Shown piece by piece: positions 16,459 through 22,450 of a DNA stretch of 28,958 nt. The position numbers were made by a program, and so were the translations under genes. Where the stretch lies: the IMG/VR virus record IMGVR_UViG_3300035188_000624, positions 1 through 28,958 of that record; one strand, 5' to 3'. Position 1 is the first letter of the stretch, and the number at the start of each line of letters is the position of its first letter. The notes under the pieces are model-generated. The model was not told the origin of the DNA. It saw only the letters and a list, made by a program, of their open reading frames with translations, and ran no database searches. The DNA is from a virus.

Positions 16459-16941
16459 ATGGCATCGGTCAACAAGGTGATTCTGGTCGGCAACCTCGGG
16501 GCTGACCCGGAGGTGCGGTACACGCAGGGCGGTGAGCCTGTGTGCGAGCTGCGCCTCGCGACGTCGGAGCAGTGGACCGACAAGGCCGGCGCGAAGCAGG
16601 AGCGCACCGAGTGGCACACCATCAGCGTGTGGGGCAAGACCGCGGAGCTGTGCGGGCAGTACCTGGCGAAAGGCCGGTCGGTCTACGTCGAGGGCTCGCT
16701 CCGGACCCGTGAGTACACCGACAAGGAGGGCGTCAACCGGAAGGCGTGGGAGGTGCGCGCTGACAAGGTCACCTTCCTCGGCGGCGGCGAGGAGCGACCG
16801 CAGCGGGGCAACGCGTCGGGCGGCACGGGTGCGGGTGGCGGCGGATGGCGCGGCGGGCAGACGCAGGGCGGCAGCGGGCAGGGGGGAGGCTTCGGCGGGT
16901 CGCAGGGGGGAGGCTTCGGCGATGACCCCATCCCCTTCTGA
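16459..16941 (+). CDS. ssb: Single-stranded DNA-binding protein
   Basis: 160 residues. OB-fold of bacterial SSB at residues 1-110: [18 protein letters not shown], then [13 protein letters not shown] and [21 protein letters not shown] Gly/Gln-rich linker follows and the protein ends with DDPIPF, the acidic tip that recruits replication and repair proteins. ATG 16459 is preferred over GTG 16453 because GAAGGGA lies at a suitable distance. The linker DNA holds a 20-base direct repeat (16878-16897 and 16902-16921), whose second copy supplies the ribosome binding site of the next gene. It probably coats single strands during replication and RecT-driven annealing. Confidence 0.92.
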   Translation: MASVNKVILVGNLGADPEVRYTQGGEPVCELRLATSEQWTDKAGAKQERTEWHTISVWGKTAELCGQYLAKGRSVYVEGSLRTREYTDKEGVNRKAWEVRADKVTFLGGGEERPQRGNASGGTGAGGGGWRGGQTQGGSGQGGGFGGSQGGGFGDDPIPF

Positions 16942-17227
16942 CGCCCGCGTCTGGTCCGTCCTCGACGCCGTGCACATCGACGGACCCCGCACGCTCGTCA
17001 CCCTCGAGCGGCCGCAGCGCCCCGGCGAGGAGCGCGTCCTCTCGCGTGGGGCGTGGCACATGACCCTCACCCACGGCGAGGGGCTCGGCCTCGACGCCTA
17101 CGCCGGGCAGGTGCGCATCGTGCGCTCGGGCCCGCTCGATGGGCACGAGGTCGCGCTCGTCGAGGTGCCGGGCATGGTCGACGTGCGGCGTAGCGATTCG
17201 TTGCGGGTCGCTTTCGCGCGGCTGTAA
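16922..17227 (+). CDS. Hypothetical protein, end of early operon A
   Basis: 101 residues, overlapping the ssb end by 20 bases. GGGGGGAGG in the ssb linker lies 8 nt before ATG 16922. The product is beta-rich with charged loops ([20 protein letters not shown]) and no known motif. It is the last gene before operator-promoter copy B. Confidence 0.5.
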   Translation: MTPSPSDARVWSVLDAVHIDGPRTLVTLERPQRPGEERVLSRGAWHMTLTHGEGLGLDAYAGQVRIVRSGPLDGHEVALVEVPGMVDVRRSDSLRVAFARL

Positions 17228-17228
17228 G

Positions 17229-17315
17229 CGTTGCGGCACAACGACTTCGGAACAAAGTGTCAAAAAGCGCAAGTGCGCTATTGACCGGCGCGTCGGGGCG
17301 TGAGAGTGTCTGTTC
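17229..17315 (+). promoter_or_regulatory. Early operator-promoter region, copy B
   Basis: CGTTG-CGGCA-CAACG (17229-17243) matches the palindrome of copy A; block 17254-17291 matches copy A with one mismatch. Here the arms GTCAA-AA-AGCGC and GCGCT-A-TTGAC pair better than in copy A. The -35 box TTGACC is 17281-17286, spacer 17, then TGA-GAGTGT (17301-17309). Predicted start about 17316; leader about 56 nt with hairpin copy 5. Confidence 0.65.
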
Positions 17316-17342
17316 ACCGGGCCGCAGTGGCGCGGTGATGAG

Positions 17343-17364
17343 GCGGCCGAGGGGCCGCGAGGAG
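17343..17364 (+). promoter_or_regulatory. GAGG-tetraloop hairpin plus Shine-Dalgarno (copy 5)
   Basis: GCGGCC, loop GAGG, GGCCGC (17343-17358), GAGGAG (17359-17364), ATG 17372 after 7 nt. An out-of-frame ATG at 17367 sits in the spacer. Confidence 0.75.
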
Positions 17365-17371
17365 ACATGCC

Positions 17372-17608
17372 ATGGAAATCCGCATCGAGTCGTGTAAGGG
17401 CAACGTGACGGTCGACAGCTTCGGTCTCGCCGGTGAGTGGCTCGAGGAGATGCAGCCGAGCATCATCGAGGTGACCGTCGACGGGCTCGACATTGGCTGC
17501 GGCGAGGCCGTCATGTCGCCGTGTGACGAGGATGGCGTGTATGACGCTGCGCTCGCGCGCCGCGCTCTGCGTCTCGCCTACCATGCTGCGCAGGCGGCTG
17601 CCGTATGA
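17372..17608 (+). CDS. Small acidic protein, first gene of early operon B
   Basis: 78 residues. Alternating strands and helices (NVTVDSFGLAGEWLEEMQP; IIEVTVDGLDIGCGEAV; AALARRALRLAYHAAQAA). NVTVD is shared with the first half of the 13846 product, otherwise no similarity is obvious. It lies directly downstream of a strong operator-promoter and hairpin element, so it is likely among the earliest proteins made. Function unknown. ATGA overlap with the next gene. Confidence 0.5.
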   Translation: MEIRIESCKGNVTVDSFGLAGEWLEEMQPSIIEVTVDGLDIGCGEAVMSPCDEDGVYDAALARRALRLAYHAAQAAAV

Positions 17609-17991
17609 TTCCCGCGTCCATCACTCCCGATTGGGTCGGCCTCGTGCTGGCCCACGCCACGCCCGAGGTCCGCGAGCGGTTCGCCGCGTGCGGGCTATCG
17701 ATGGCACACATGCAGTCGGCGCACTGGACGCATGTCCGGTTCCGATGGCTGTCCGGCCTGCACATCGCGCTCGGGCCGAGCCCGACGCCCGTATCTGCCA
17801 TCATCGCGGGCTCGTACTGGTCCGCCATGCACGACGAGCGGGTCATCAGCATACTGATGGGCGCGTGCTCCGAGCATGTCGGGTCCGGCATCGCGCAGGC
17901 CGTCGCCGAGCGACTCGTGGCGACCATCGAGGTCGAGTCGCTCGCGGCGTCGACGCATGACCGCATCGTTGCCATGGGGTCCCGCCGATGA
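17605..17991 (+). CDS. Hypothetical early protein
   Basis: 128 residues, ATGA overlap on both sides. Mixed helical protein with several Trp and His residues (SMAHMQSAHWTHVRFRWLSG) and an Ala/Val-rich C-terminal helix (IAQAVAERLVATIEVESL). No transmembrane segment or known motif. Part of early operon B. Confidence 0.45.
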   Translation: MIPASITPDWVGLVLAHATPEVRERFAACGLSMAHMQSAHWTHVRFRWLSGLHIALGPSPTPVSAIIAGSYWSAMHDERVISILMGACSEHVGSGIAQAVAERLVATIEVESLAASTHDRIVAMGSRR

Positions 17992-18530
17992 GCACCACGA
18001 GCGACAACGAGCGCCCAGAGCGCCGCGCGGAGTATGCCTACGAGCACGGGCCGGAGTGGGTCGCGTTCGAGGCCGAGCTCGCCGCGTGGCGCCGGGGCGG
18101 CATGGTCGGCGACCCGCCTGCGATGCCTGACCCGTTGACCGCGGGGCGCTCGACGCAGGGCGGGGTCACGAGGCCGTGCCAAGTCAGGGCGCGGGGTGTC
18201 GACGTGCGCGGAGCAGTGCTCGCGGCGCCGCTGATGACGCCGCTGTCGCAGCTCGGGGCCGTGCACTGGCGCCACCTGGGCGCGACCGTCACGACCGGGG
18301 ATTCCGGGTTCGGCGTCGCCGCTGACGCCGACATCCTCGCCGGCCGCATGCTCGACGCGCTCTGGCGCGCGCTCGGTCTGCCGATGGGCGTCGCCGGCCG
18401 CGCGCAACTCCGGGGCGCCGAGGCGGAGCGGCTCATGCTTGCCATCGCGCCGGCCATCGAGGACGCAGCGGCCGCAATCATGCCCGCGCTCATGACCGCC
18501 GACATGGCGGCTATCGAGCGGGGCGAGTAG
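17988..18530 (+). CDS. Hypothetical early protein
   Basis: 180 residues, ATGA overlap start. Charged N-terminus (DNERPERRAEYAYEHGPEWV), Gly/Ala-rich middle, and a helical Ala/Met-rich C-terminus. I see no motif that names it. Last gene of operon B before the HNH endonuclease gene. Confidence 0.45.
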   Translation: MSTTSDNERPERRAEYAYEHGPEWVAFEAELAAWRRGGMVGDPPAMPDPLTAGRSTQGGVTRPCQVRARGVDVRGAVLAAPLMTPLSQLGAVHWRHLGATVTTGDSGFGVAADADILAGRMLDALWRALGLPMGVAGRAQLRGAEAERLMLAIAPAIEDAAAAIMPALMTADMAAIERGE

Positions 18531-18537
18531 GTGCCGG

Positions 18538-18966
18538 ATGCAATCCTGTTGGGAGTGCGACGCCGCTCCTCCCCTGCATGACCATCACGTGGTCCCGCGC
18601 AGCAGGGGGGGCACAAGGACTGTCCCGCTCTGCGAGCCCTGCCACGGTAAGGTGCACGACAAGGATATGGCCATCTCGGCCATGATTCGCGAGGCTCACG
18701 CGCGCATCAGGAAGCATGGAGGCGTGCCGCCTGGCCACCCTCCACTTGGCTATAGCAAAACTTCTGGCGCGTTGACCATCGACCCAACAGAGCGCGCCTT
18801 GTTGTTCCGGATGCATCAGCTTCGCGCATCTGGCCTGAGCATCAGAAAGATCGCTGCGGCGCTGAGTGGTGAGGGCTTTCGGTCGCGCACCGGCGGGCCG
18901 ATTCAATCGACGACCGTCGCTCGTGCGCTGCGAGCCGAGCCAGAGCAACTGATCATCCCGCTCTGA
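18538..18966 (+). CDS. HNH endonuclease fused to a serine-recombinase-like DNA-binding domain
   Basis: 142 residues. HNH/McrA-type nuclease at residues 4-40: CxxC (4, 7), DHHVVPRSRGG (15-25) and LCEPCHGKVH (31-40), which gives the zinc-binding cysteines and catalytic His. The second half from about residue 62 (PPLGYSKTSGALTIDPTE, then ASGLSIRKIAAALSGEGF, RSRTGG, TVARAL) follows the pattern of the 'recombinase' domain behind the catalytic core of large serine integrases/resolvases, without the catalytic core itself. This suggests a free-standing homing-type endonuclease that uses the domain for target binding. Its ribosome binding site is weak and its codons are less GC-biased than neighbours, in line with an inserted gene. 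Confidence 0.7.
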   Translation: MQSCWECDAAPPLHDHHVVPRSRGGTRTVPLCEPCHGKVHDKDMAISAMIREAHARIRKHGGVPPGHPPLGYSKTSGALTIDPTERALLFRMHQLRASGLSIRKIAAALSGEGFRSRTGGPIQSTTVARALRAEPEQLIIPL

Positions 18967-18972
18967 CGCTGG

Positions 18973-19056
18973 TTGCATCTTGCGTTGCAACTTGCATCCG
19001 ACCTTGCACCGCAAGTCGTGGCGCGTCATTCGCGCGCACGACACTTGCGCCCGCAA
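18973..19056 (+). promoter_or_regulatory. Cluster of TTGC/GCAA half-sites (operator or origin-related)
   Basis: TTGC occurs at 18973, 18980, 18985, 18992 and 19004, with GCAA at 18987 and 19011. GTTGCAAC (18984-18991) is a perfect palindrome and TTGCG-CC-CGCAA (19045-19056) another. The half-site resembles the CGTTGC/GCAACG palindromes of the early operators at 13411 and 17229. The region is non-coding and lies just before an HTH gene. No convincing promoter could be fixed; TATCAC at 19076 is a weak -10 candidate. Confidence 0.5.
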
Positions 19057-19081
19057 ACAAAATGTGCGCACTGTGTATCAC

Positions 19082-19097
19082 GCGCTGAGGAGGGCGC
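19082..19097 (+). promoter_or_regulatory. Possible divergent hairpin with the Shine-Dalgarno inside the loop
   Basis: GCGCT, loop GAGGAG, GGCGC (19082-19097) would place the Shine-Dalgarno GAGGAGG in the loop and stem rather than after it; ATG 19103 follows. It may be a degenerate member of the GAGG hairpin family or a chance pairing. Confidence 0.3.
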
Positions 19098-19102
19098 AGA
19101 CG

Positions 19103-19306
19103 ATGCTCGACCTTGAACGGTTCCACGGCGACCACATGACCATCGCAGACCTCGCGCACATCGCGCGTGTGGATTTCTCGACCGCGTGGCGGTGGGTCGC
19201 ACGCGGCGCGCGGCCCTCGTCGGCCGATGCACGGCGGCGGCTTAAGCGTCGCGGCCTGTGGCGCGAGGCTGCACCGACCTCGACACCTGGCACGGTCGCG
19301 CCGTGA
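19103..19306 (+). CDS. Small helix-turn-helix DNA-binding protein
   Basis: 67 residues. HTH at about residues 12-32 (MTIADLAHIARVDFSTAWRW) followed by VARGARPSSADARRRLKRRG, a basic helix. GAGGAGG lies 9 nt before ATG 19103. It is directly downstream of the TTGC/GCAA half-site cluster, which suggests autoregulation, and directly upstream of the replication initiator (GTGA overlap). It could act as a Cro-like or CII-like switch for replication genes; this role is inferred. Confidence 0.6.
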   Translation: MLDLERFHGDHMTIADLAHIARVDFSTAWRWVARGARPSSADARRRLKRRGLWREAAPTSTPGTVAP

Positions 19307-20181
19307 GCTGGGTCCGCATAGACTGCGATGTACCGATGGACGGGCGTCTCTGCGCGTCCGGTCACGCGTGGGCGTGGCCTGCTGTCGTCGCTCGAGCGAA
19401 GGCCGGCGACGGGCGAGTCAAGATGCGGGAGTGCACCGCGCGAATTATGGCCTACCTGTGGGGACCGTCGCCGGAGGCGTGGCAGGCGGCGCTCGACCAT
19501 CTGCTCGAGGTCGGCCTGCTCATCGTCGATGGCGACGCGTACCTCGTGGCGGGCTGGGACGAGTACCAGCGGGACAACACCGGCGCCGAGAGGCAGCGGC
19601 GTCACCGAGCGTCACGGCGTAACGGTGACGTAACGGACGGTCACGCGACGTCACGTGACATAACGGCGAGTAACGGTGACGTAACGTTACGTCACGTGAC
19701 GTCGCGTGACGGTCACGCCTACAGTACAGGACATACAGTACACACAGGACAGGACATACAGGTCGCTGCTGACGCAGCTCCCACGCGCACGCAGGGGCGC
19801 GCGCACGAGGCAGCGGCGGCGACGGCTCCAGCACCGGAAGGGCTCTCGGGCTGCCTCGAGGCGTGGCGTCTGGCGCTGCGCAGTGCACGAGGCTCGGCAC
19901 CGATGATGGTCGGGGCGCTCGACGCGGACGCCATCCAGCGCCACGTCGAGGCCAAGGGAGCGCCGCACGTCCTCGCCTGCATCCAGCGGGCGGCAGAGGT
20001 CGCAGGCGGCAGCGGGCCGTCGCTGGCTCTCCTAGGCCGCATCGTGGCCGAGGGCATACACGACAGCACCCGACCCGTCCGCGCGCCTTCTGGGGGGCGC
20101 CAAGGCCCGGCAGGGCGCAAGTCCGTCAATGCCGCGTGGGCGACCGTGCAGGAATCGGCAGAGGAGGGTGAGAGATGGTAA
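19303..20181 (+). CDS. Phage replication initiator/replisome organizer candidate (lambda O-like arrangement)
   Basis: 292 residues from GTG in a GTGA overlap. The N-terminus has a winged-helix-like replisome organizer style: SWVRIDCDVPMDGRL, then ARIMAYLWGPSPEAWQAALD, HLLEVGLLIVDGDAYLVAGW and DEYQRDN. Residues 100-155 are low complexity, encoded by a dense repeat array. The C-terminal half is helical (AIQRHVEAKGAPHVLACIQR). A DnaC-type loader follows at 20568, so initiator plus loader with repeats inside the initiator gene copies the lambda O/P/ori plan. The call is by context, N-terminal style and the array; I see no enzyme motif. Confidence 0.55.
   Translation: MSWVRIDCDVPMDGRLCASGHAWAWPAVVARAKAGDGRVKMRECTARIMAYLWGPSPEAWQAALDHLLEVGLLIVDGDAYLVAGWDEYQRDNTGAERQRRHRASRRNGDVTDGHATSRDITASNGDVTLRHVTSRDGHAYSTGHTVHTGQDIQVAADAAPTRTQGRAHEAAAATAPAPEGLSGCLEAWRLALRSARGSAPMMVGALDADAIQRHVEAKGAPHVLACIQRAAEVAGGSGPSLALLGRIVAEGIHDSTRPVRAPSGGRQGPAGRKSVNAAWATVQESAEEGERW
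19601..19762 (+). other. Candidate replication origin: iteron-like array plus AT-richer repeats inside the initiator gene
   Basis: 19601-19718 is packed with GTnAC/CGTnAC elements. GTAACGGTGACGTAACG occurs exactly at 19619-19635 and 19670-19686; palindrome GTCACGTGAC occurs at 19650-19659 and 19691-19700. Directly after it, 19721-19762 has much lower GC than its surroundings and repeats ACAGGACATACAG (19726-19738 and 19749-19761). Iterons followed by an easily melted region is the lambda-type origin plan. Confidence 0.6.
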
Positions 20182-20414
20182 GCATTGACCCGGGACATCT
20201 CGACGCGCTGCTCTCAATTCTCGTGGCGCCTGATTCGCGCGCAATCCTCACGAACCGCCCGACTCGCGACCGCGACGAGGGGTGTGCTCGGCGGCGAGCT
20301 CGTGACGCGCTGCTCGACCTCATCGCGGGGCGGAATCTGACCGAGGGCGAGCGGCTCGACGCGATTCGCAGGGCGTGCGGACGGTTGACAGCCGCACCGG
20401 GGCGTGCGACATGA
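20175..20414 (+). CDS. Small charged protein in the replication operon
   Basis: 79 residues, overlapping the initiator gene by 7 bases, with GAGGAGGG 6 nt or so before ATG 20175. Helical and charged (TRDRDEGCARRRARDALLDL; TEGERLDAIRRACGRLTA). No known motif. Placed between initiator and helicase loader, so a replication accessory role is possible. Confidence 0.5.
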   Translation: MVSIDPGHLDALLSILVAPDSRAILTNRPTRDRDEGCARRRARDALLDLIAGRNLTEGERLDAIRRACGRLTAAPGRAT

Positions 20415-20584
20415 GCACAGCGACCGAGGGGTCGCGAGGTGCTACGCAGCGCAGCCGGCAGGCCGCTCCTCCCGCTAACGCGGTGGTCGGTCGGTCCCTA
20501 CACCGACGCCCCGGCGGTGGCGATACCGGGGCACTTTTGCGCGCTCGAGGGAGCGCAGGAGGTCGACATGGATTCACTTGCTGA
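20411..20584 (+). CDS. Short doubtful ORF between replication genes
   Basis: 57 residues from ATG 20411 in an ATGA overlap. Composition is Arg/Gly-rich and unstructured, and the end overlaps the helicase loader start by 17 bases. It contains the orphan hairpin copy at 20420. The overlap start fits the operon style, but the sequence may only be a remnant of a gene that once followed the orphan hairpin. Confidence 0.3.
   Translation: MSTATEGSRGATQRSRQAAPPANAVVGRSLHRRPGGGDTGALLRARGSAGGRHGFTC
20420..20439 (+). promoter_or_regulatory. Orphan GAGG-tetraloop hairpin (copy without gene)
   Basis: GCGACC, loop GAGG, GGTCGC (20420-20435), followed by GAGG (20436-20439). No ATG, GTG or TTG lies at a usable distance: GTG 20439 overlaps the GAGG itself. 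The stem uses an A-U pair where other copies have C-G, G-C or U-G. Confidence 0.55.
20541..20562 (+). promoter_or_regulatory. GAGG-tetraloop hairpin plus Shine-Dalgarno (copy 6)
   Basis: GCGCTC, loop GAGG, GAGCGC (20541-20556), AGGAGG (20557-20562), ATG 20568 after 5 nt. Identical over 22 bases to copy 1 at 8028. It decides the start of the helicase loader. Confidence 0.75.
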
Positions 20585-21311
20585 CCTGCTCGGCGACTTC
20601 GGCGGGGGCGGTGGCGACGACACACCGCGCCCTCCGCTGGCCTGGTCCGACGTCGTGCAGGTCGAGCGTGACGGAGCGTGCGCGTGGGATGCGCCGCGCT
20701 GCGGCGTCTGCGCCGGGGTCGAGGCCGTCGACGGTGTGCGGTGCCCGTGCGCGGGGATTGTGGCCCGCGCTCGACGTCTCACGCTGGCCCGCATCCCGTG
20801 GACGTACCGCGCTGCGACGCTCGACCCGGGCGGCCCTGCTGCGGCGTGGGTCGAGGCGTGGACCTCGAGGTCGATGGGCCTGCGCCTCGTCGGCCCGACC
20901 GGCACCGGCAAGACGCATCGGTCATGCGCTCTGGTCCGCGCGCTCTGCGACCGTCGAGTGTCGGCGAGATATGTGCTCTGGTCGGAGTGGGTGCGGCGGT
21001 ACCGAGACGCCATCGGGCGCGAAGTCGACCAACACGGTATGCGGGCGCGGGTGCTGACGCCCGACGTGGTCGTGCTCGACGACATCGGGCGCGAGCGGGT
21101 GACGGAGTACGCGGCGGAACTGCTCGACGAGGTGCTCGGCGGCAGGCTCGACGACGGCAAGACGACGGTCATCGCGAGCAACCTCGACGACGCGGGGCTG
21201 GCGGAGCACATCGGCGACCGGTTGTGGTCGAGGTTGCGCGGGGCGACGAGGCGAGCGGAGATGGTGGGTCCAGACAGGCGCGTCCGAGGGGGCGCAGGAG
21301 GTCGAGTATGA
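20568..21311 (+). CDS. DnaC-type helicase loader (AAA+ ATPase)
   Basis: 247 residues from ATG 20568, chosen for the hairpin/Shine-Dalgarno element; a longer in-frame reading from GTG 20439 exists but lacks a good ribosome site. A cysteine cluster in the N-terminal domain (CGVCAGVEAVDGVRCPC, about residues 45-61) resembles the zinc-binding region of DnaC/phage loaders. Walker A GPTGTGKTH is near 108, Walker B VVVLDDIGRE near 167, a sensor-1-like TTVIASNL near 203 and an Arg-rich C-terminus (RLWSRLRGATRRAE) with a probable sensor-2/Arg finger. It should load the host replicative helicase at the origin bound by the 19303 product. Confidence 0.85.
   Translation: MDSLADLLGDFGGGGGDDTPRPPLAWSDVVQVERDGACAWDAPRCGVCAGVEAVDGVRCPCAGIVARARRLTLARIPWTYRAATLDPGGPAAAWVEAWTSRSMGLRLVGPTGTGKTHRSCALVRALCDRRVSARYVLWSEWVRRYRDAIGREVDQHGMRARVLTPDVVVLDDIGRERVTEYAAELLDEVLGGRLDDGKTTVIASNLDDAGLAEHIGDRLWSRLRGATRRAEMVGPDRRVRGGAGGRV
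21280..21301 (+). promoter_or_regulatory. GAGG-tetraloop hairpin plus Shine-Dalgarno (copy 7)
   Basis: GCGTCC, loop GAGG, GGGCGC (21280-21295) pairing through one G-U, then AGGAGG (21296-21301) and ATG 21308 after 6 nt. Located inside the 3' end of the helicase loader gene. Confidence 0.7.
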
Positions 21312-21646
21312 GTACGGCAATCAAGGCTCGCGACGTGGTCTATCAGGCCGAGTACGACCCGGACACGGGGTATGCCGGAGTTCGGTTCACGGCGATGACG
21401 GTGTGTGACGTGCGCGGGGACGACGGAGACGTCGACGAAGCGCTCTGCGAGACGGCAGACGGCCGGCGCAGGTGGCTGACGTGCCACGGCGTGCGCCCTC
21501 CGCGTCTGGCGAGGCGCGACGCGGTGGCGGACCTGTTGGAGTTGTGGCGCCGGGATGTGCGTGACACCGAAAGCAGGCTCGAGGAACTGCGCGAGGACGT
21601 CGAGGCGCTCGAGGCTGCGCTTGAGGAGGAATCGAACAATGGGTGA
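21308..21646 (+). CDS. Hypothetical protein with C-terminal coiled coil
   Basis: 112 residues, ATGA overlap with the loader gene. Beta-rich N-terminal half (YQAEYDPDTGYAGVRFTAMT) followed by a long charged helix from about residue 75 (LLELWRRDVRDTESRLEELR, then EDVEALEAALEEE). No named family. The dedicated hairpin ribosome site suggests separately controlled translation. Confidence 0.5.
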   Translation: MSTAIKARDVVYQAEYDPDTGYAGVRFTAMTVCDVRGDDGDVDEALCETADGRRRWLTCHGVRPPRLARRDAVADLLELWRRDVRDTESRLEELREDVEALEAALEEESNNG

Positions 21647-21893
21647 CATCCTCGGGCGCGCGCTGCGGCGTATCGCCCTCGAGTGGCAGCGTCGCGAGGT
21701 GAGCGCGGCACGGCGTGCGCTCGCGGAGTCGGCGCAGGAGGCCCGCGATGCGGAGGCACAGGCCGATGAGTCGGCGCGTCTGGCACGGGTCGACGCGATG
21801 CGGGTCCGCGTGGCGCGGGCGATGGAGTCGCACTGCGCGTCGATGCTGCGCGAGGCAGAGGCAGACCTCGACGCGATGCGGAGGGACGTATGA
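21639..21893 (+). CDS. Small all-helical protein
   Basis: 84 residues, almost all charged helix (ALRRIALEWQRREVSAARRA and ARLARVDAMRVRVARAMES). GAGGAGGA lies 9 nt or so before ATG 21639, and the gene overlaps both neighbours. Function unknown; it precedes the resolvase candidate. Confidence 0.5.
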   Translation: MGDILGRALRRIALEWQRREVSAARRALAESAQEARDAEAQADESARLARVDAMRVRVARAMESHCASMLREAEADLDAMRRDV

Positions 21894-22450
21894 CCGAGAC
21901 CAAGTCCTCGACCGGGCGCACGTCTCGCGCCCTCGGCCTCGCGTGGCAGGCGCGGCTCGATGCGTATCACGCGCACCTCCGCGTCACGCGGGCCGGGCTT
22001 ATGGTCCAGGTGCCGACCGAGGCGCTCGTGATGGGTCCGACGCGGCAGGACGCGCGGGGGCGCACCACGTTTCCCGCGGCGTGGGCTGCGCGGGCCAGCG
22101 TCGACTACGTGGGCAGCATCGTGCGGGGCGGGCCGCCCGAGGCCGTGTACCTCGAGGCCAAGACCTGCGTCACCGAGCGGTGGGACTTCGCATCCGCGCT
22201 CGGCGCTCGACCGCCGCACGGGCCGCAGTGGTCGACGCTCGCAGCGGCTGACGCGATGGACGCGCACGCGCTCGTGGCGCTGTGGTGGATGCCTCCGGGG
22301 CAGTCGCCGTGGGGGTCGCTGTGGGAGTGGTCGACGCTGCACGCGCTGCGTGACCGAGGCGTCGCGAGCGTGGGGCATGACGAGTGCGCCGCATGGGCGC
22401 GGATGATGGACGGGGCGGCGTGGGTGCCGTCGATGGGGGGTGTGGCATGA
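21890..22450 (+). CDS. RecU-like Holliday junction resolvase
   Basis: 186 residues, ATGA overlap. It matches the RecU/phage resolvase pattern: an N-terminal helix, RTTFPAAWAARASVDYVGSI with the acidic D of VDYVG near residue 76, then EAVYLEAKTC near 91 carrying the E-x-K catalytic motif, WDFASAL, and a His/Gln-containing helix (PPHGPQWSTLAAADAMDAHA) followed by a strand (LVALWWM). RecU-type nucleases resolve four-way junctions formed in recombination. Together with the RecT-like protein and SSB it forms a phage recombination set. The catalytic residues are visible but the family is diverse, so moderate certainty. Confidence 0.6.
   Translation: MTETKSSTGRTSRALGLAWQARLDAYHAHLRVTRAGLMVQVPTEALVMGPTRQDARGRTTFPAAWAARASVDYVGSIVRGGPPEAVYLEAKTCVTERWDFASALGARPPHGPQWSTLAAADAMDAHALVALWWMPPGQSPWGSLWEWSTLHALRDRGVASVGHDECAAWARMMDGAAWVPSMGGVA

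Noticed and set aside
19601-19762. CRISPR-like array because of regularly recurring short repeats.
   Set aside because: Repeats are short, overlapping and palindromic without spacers of uniform length, and the region is coding; an origin array fits better.
20439-20567. N-terminal extension of the helicase loader from GTG 20439.
   Set aside because: The GAGG overlaps the GTG, and ATG 20568 has a perfect hairpin plus AGGAGG; the extra residues do not resemble loader proteins.
20498-22378. Very long reverse-strand open frame (626 codons), and similar ones at 9832-11382 and 6379-7704.
   Set aside because: They lie opposite well-supported forward genes, lack ribosome sites and family motifs, and are Arg/Pro/Ala-rich as expected for antisense shadows in GC-rich DNA.
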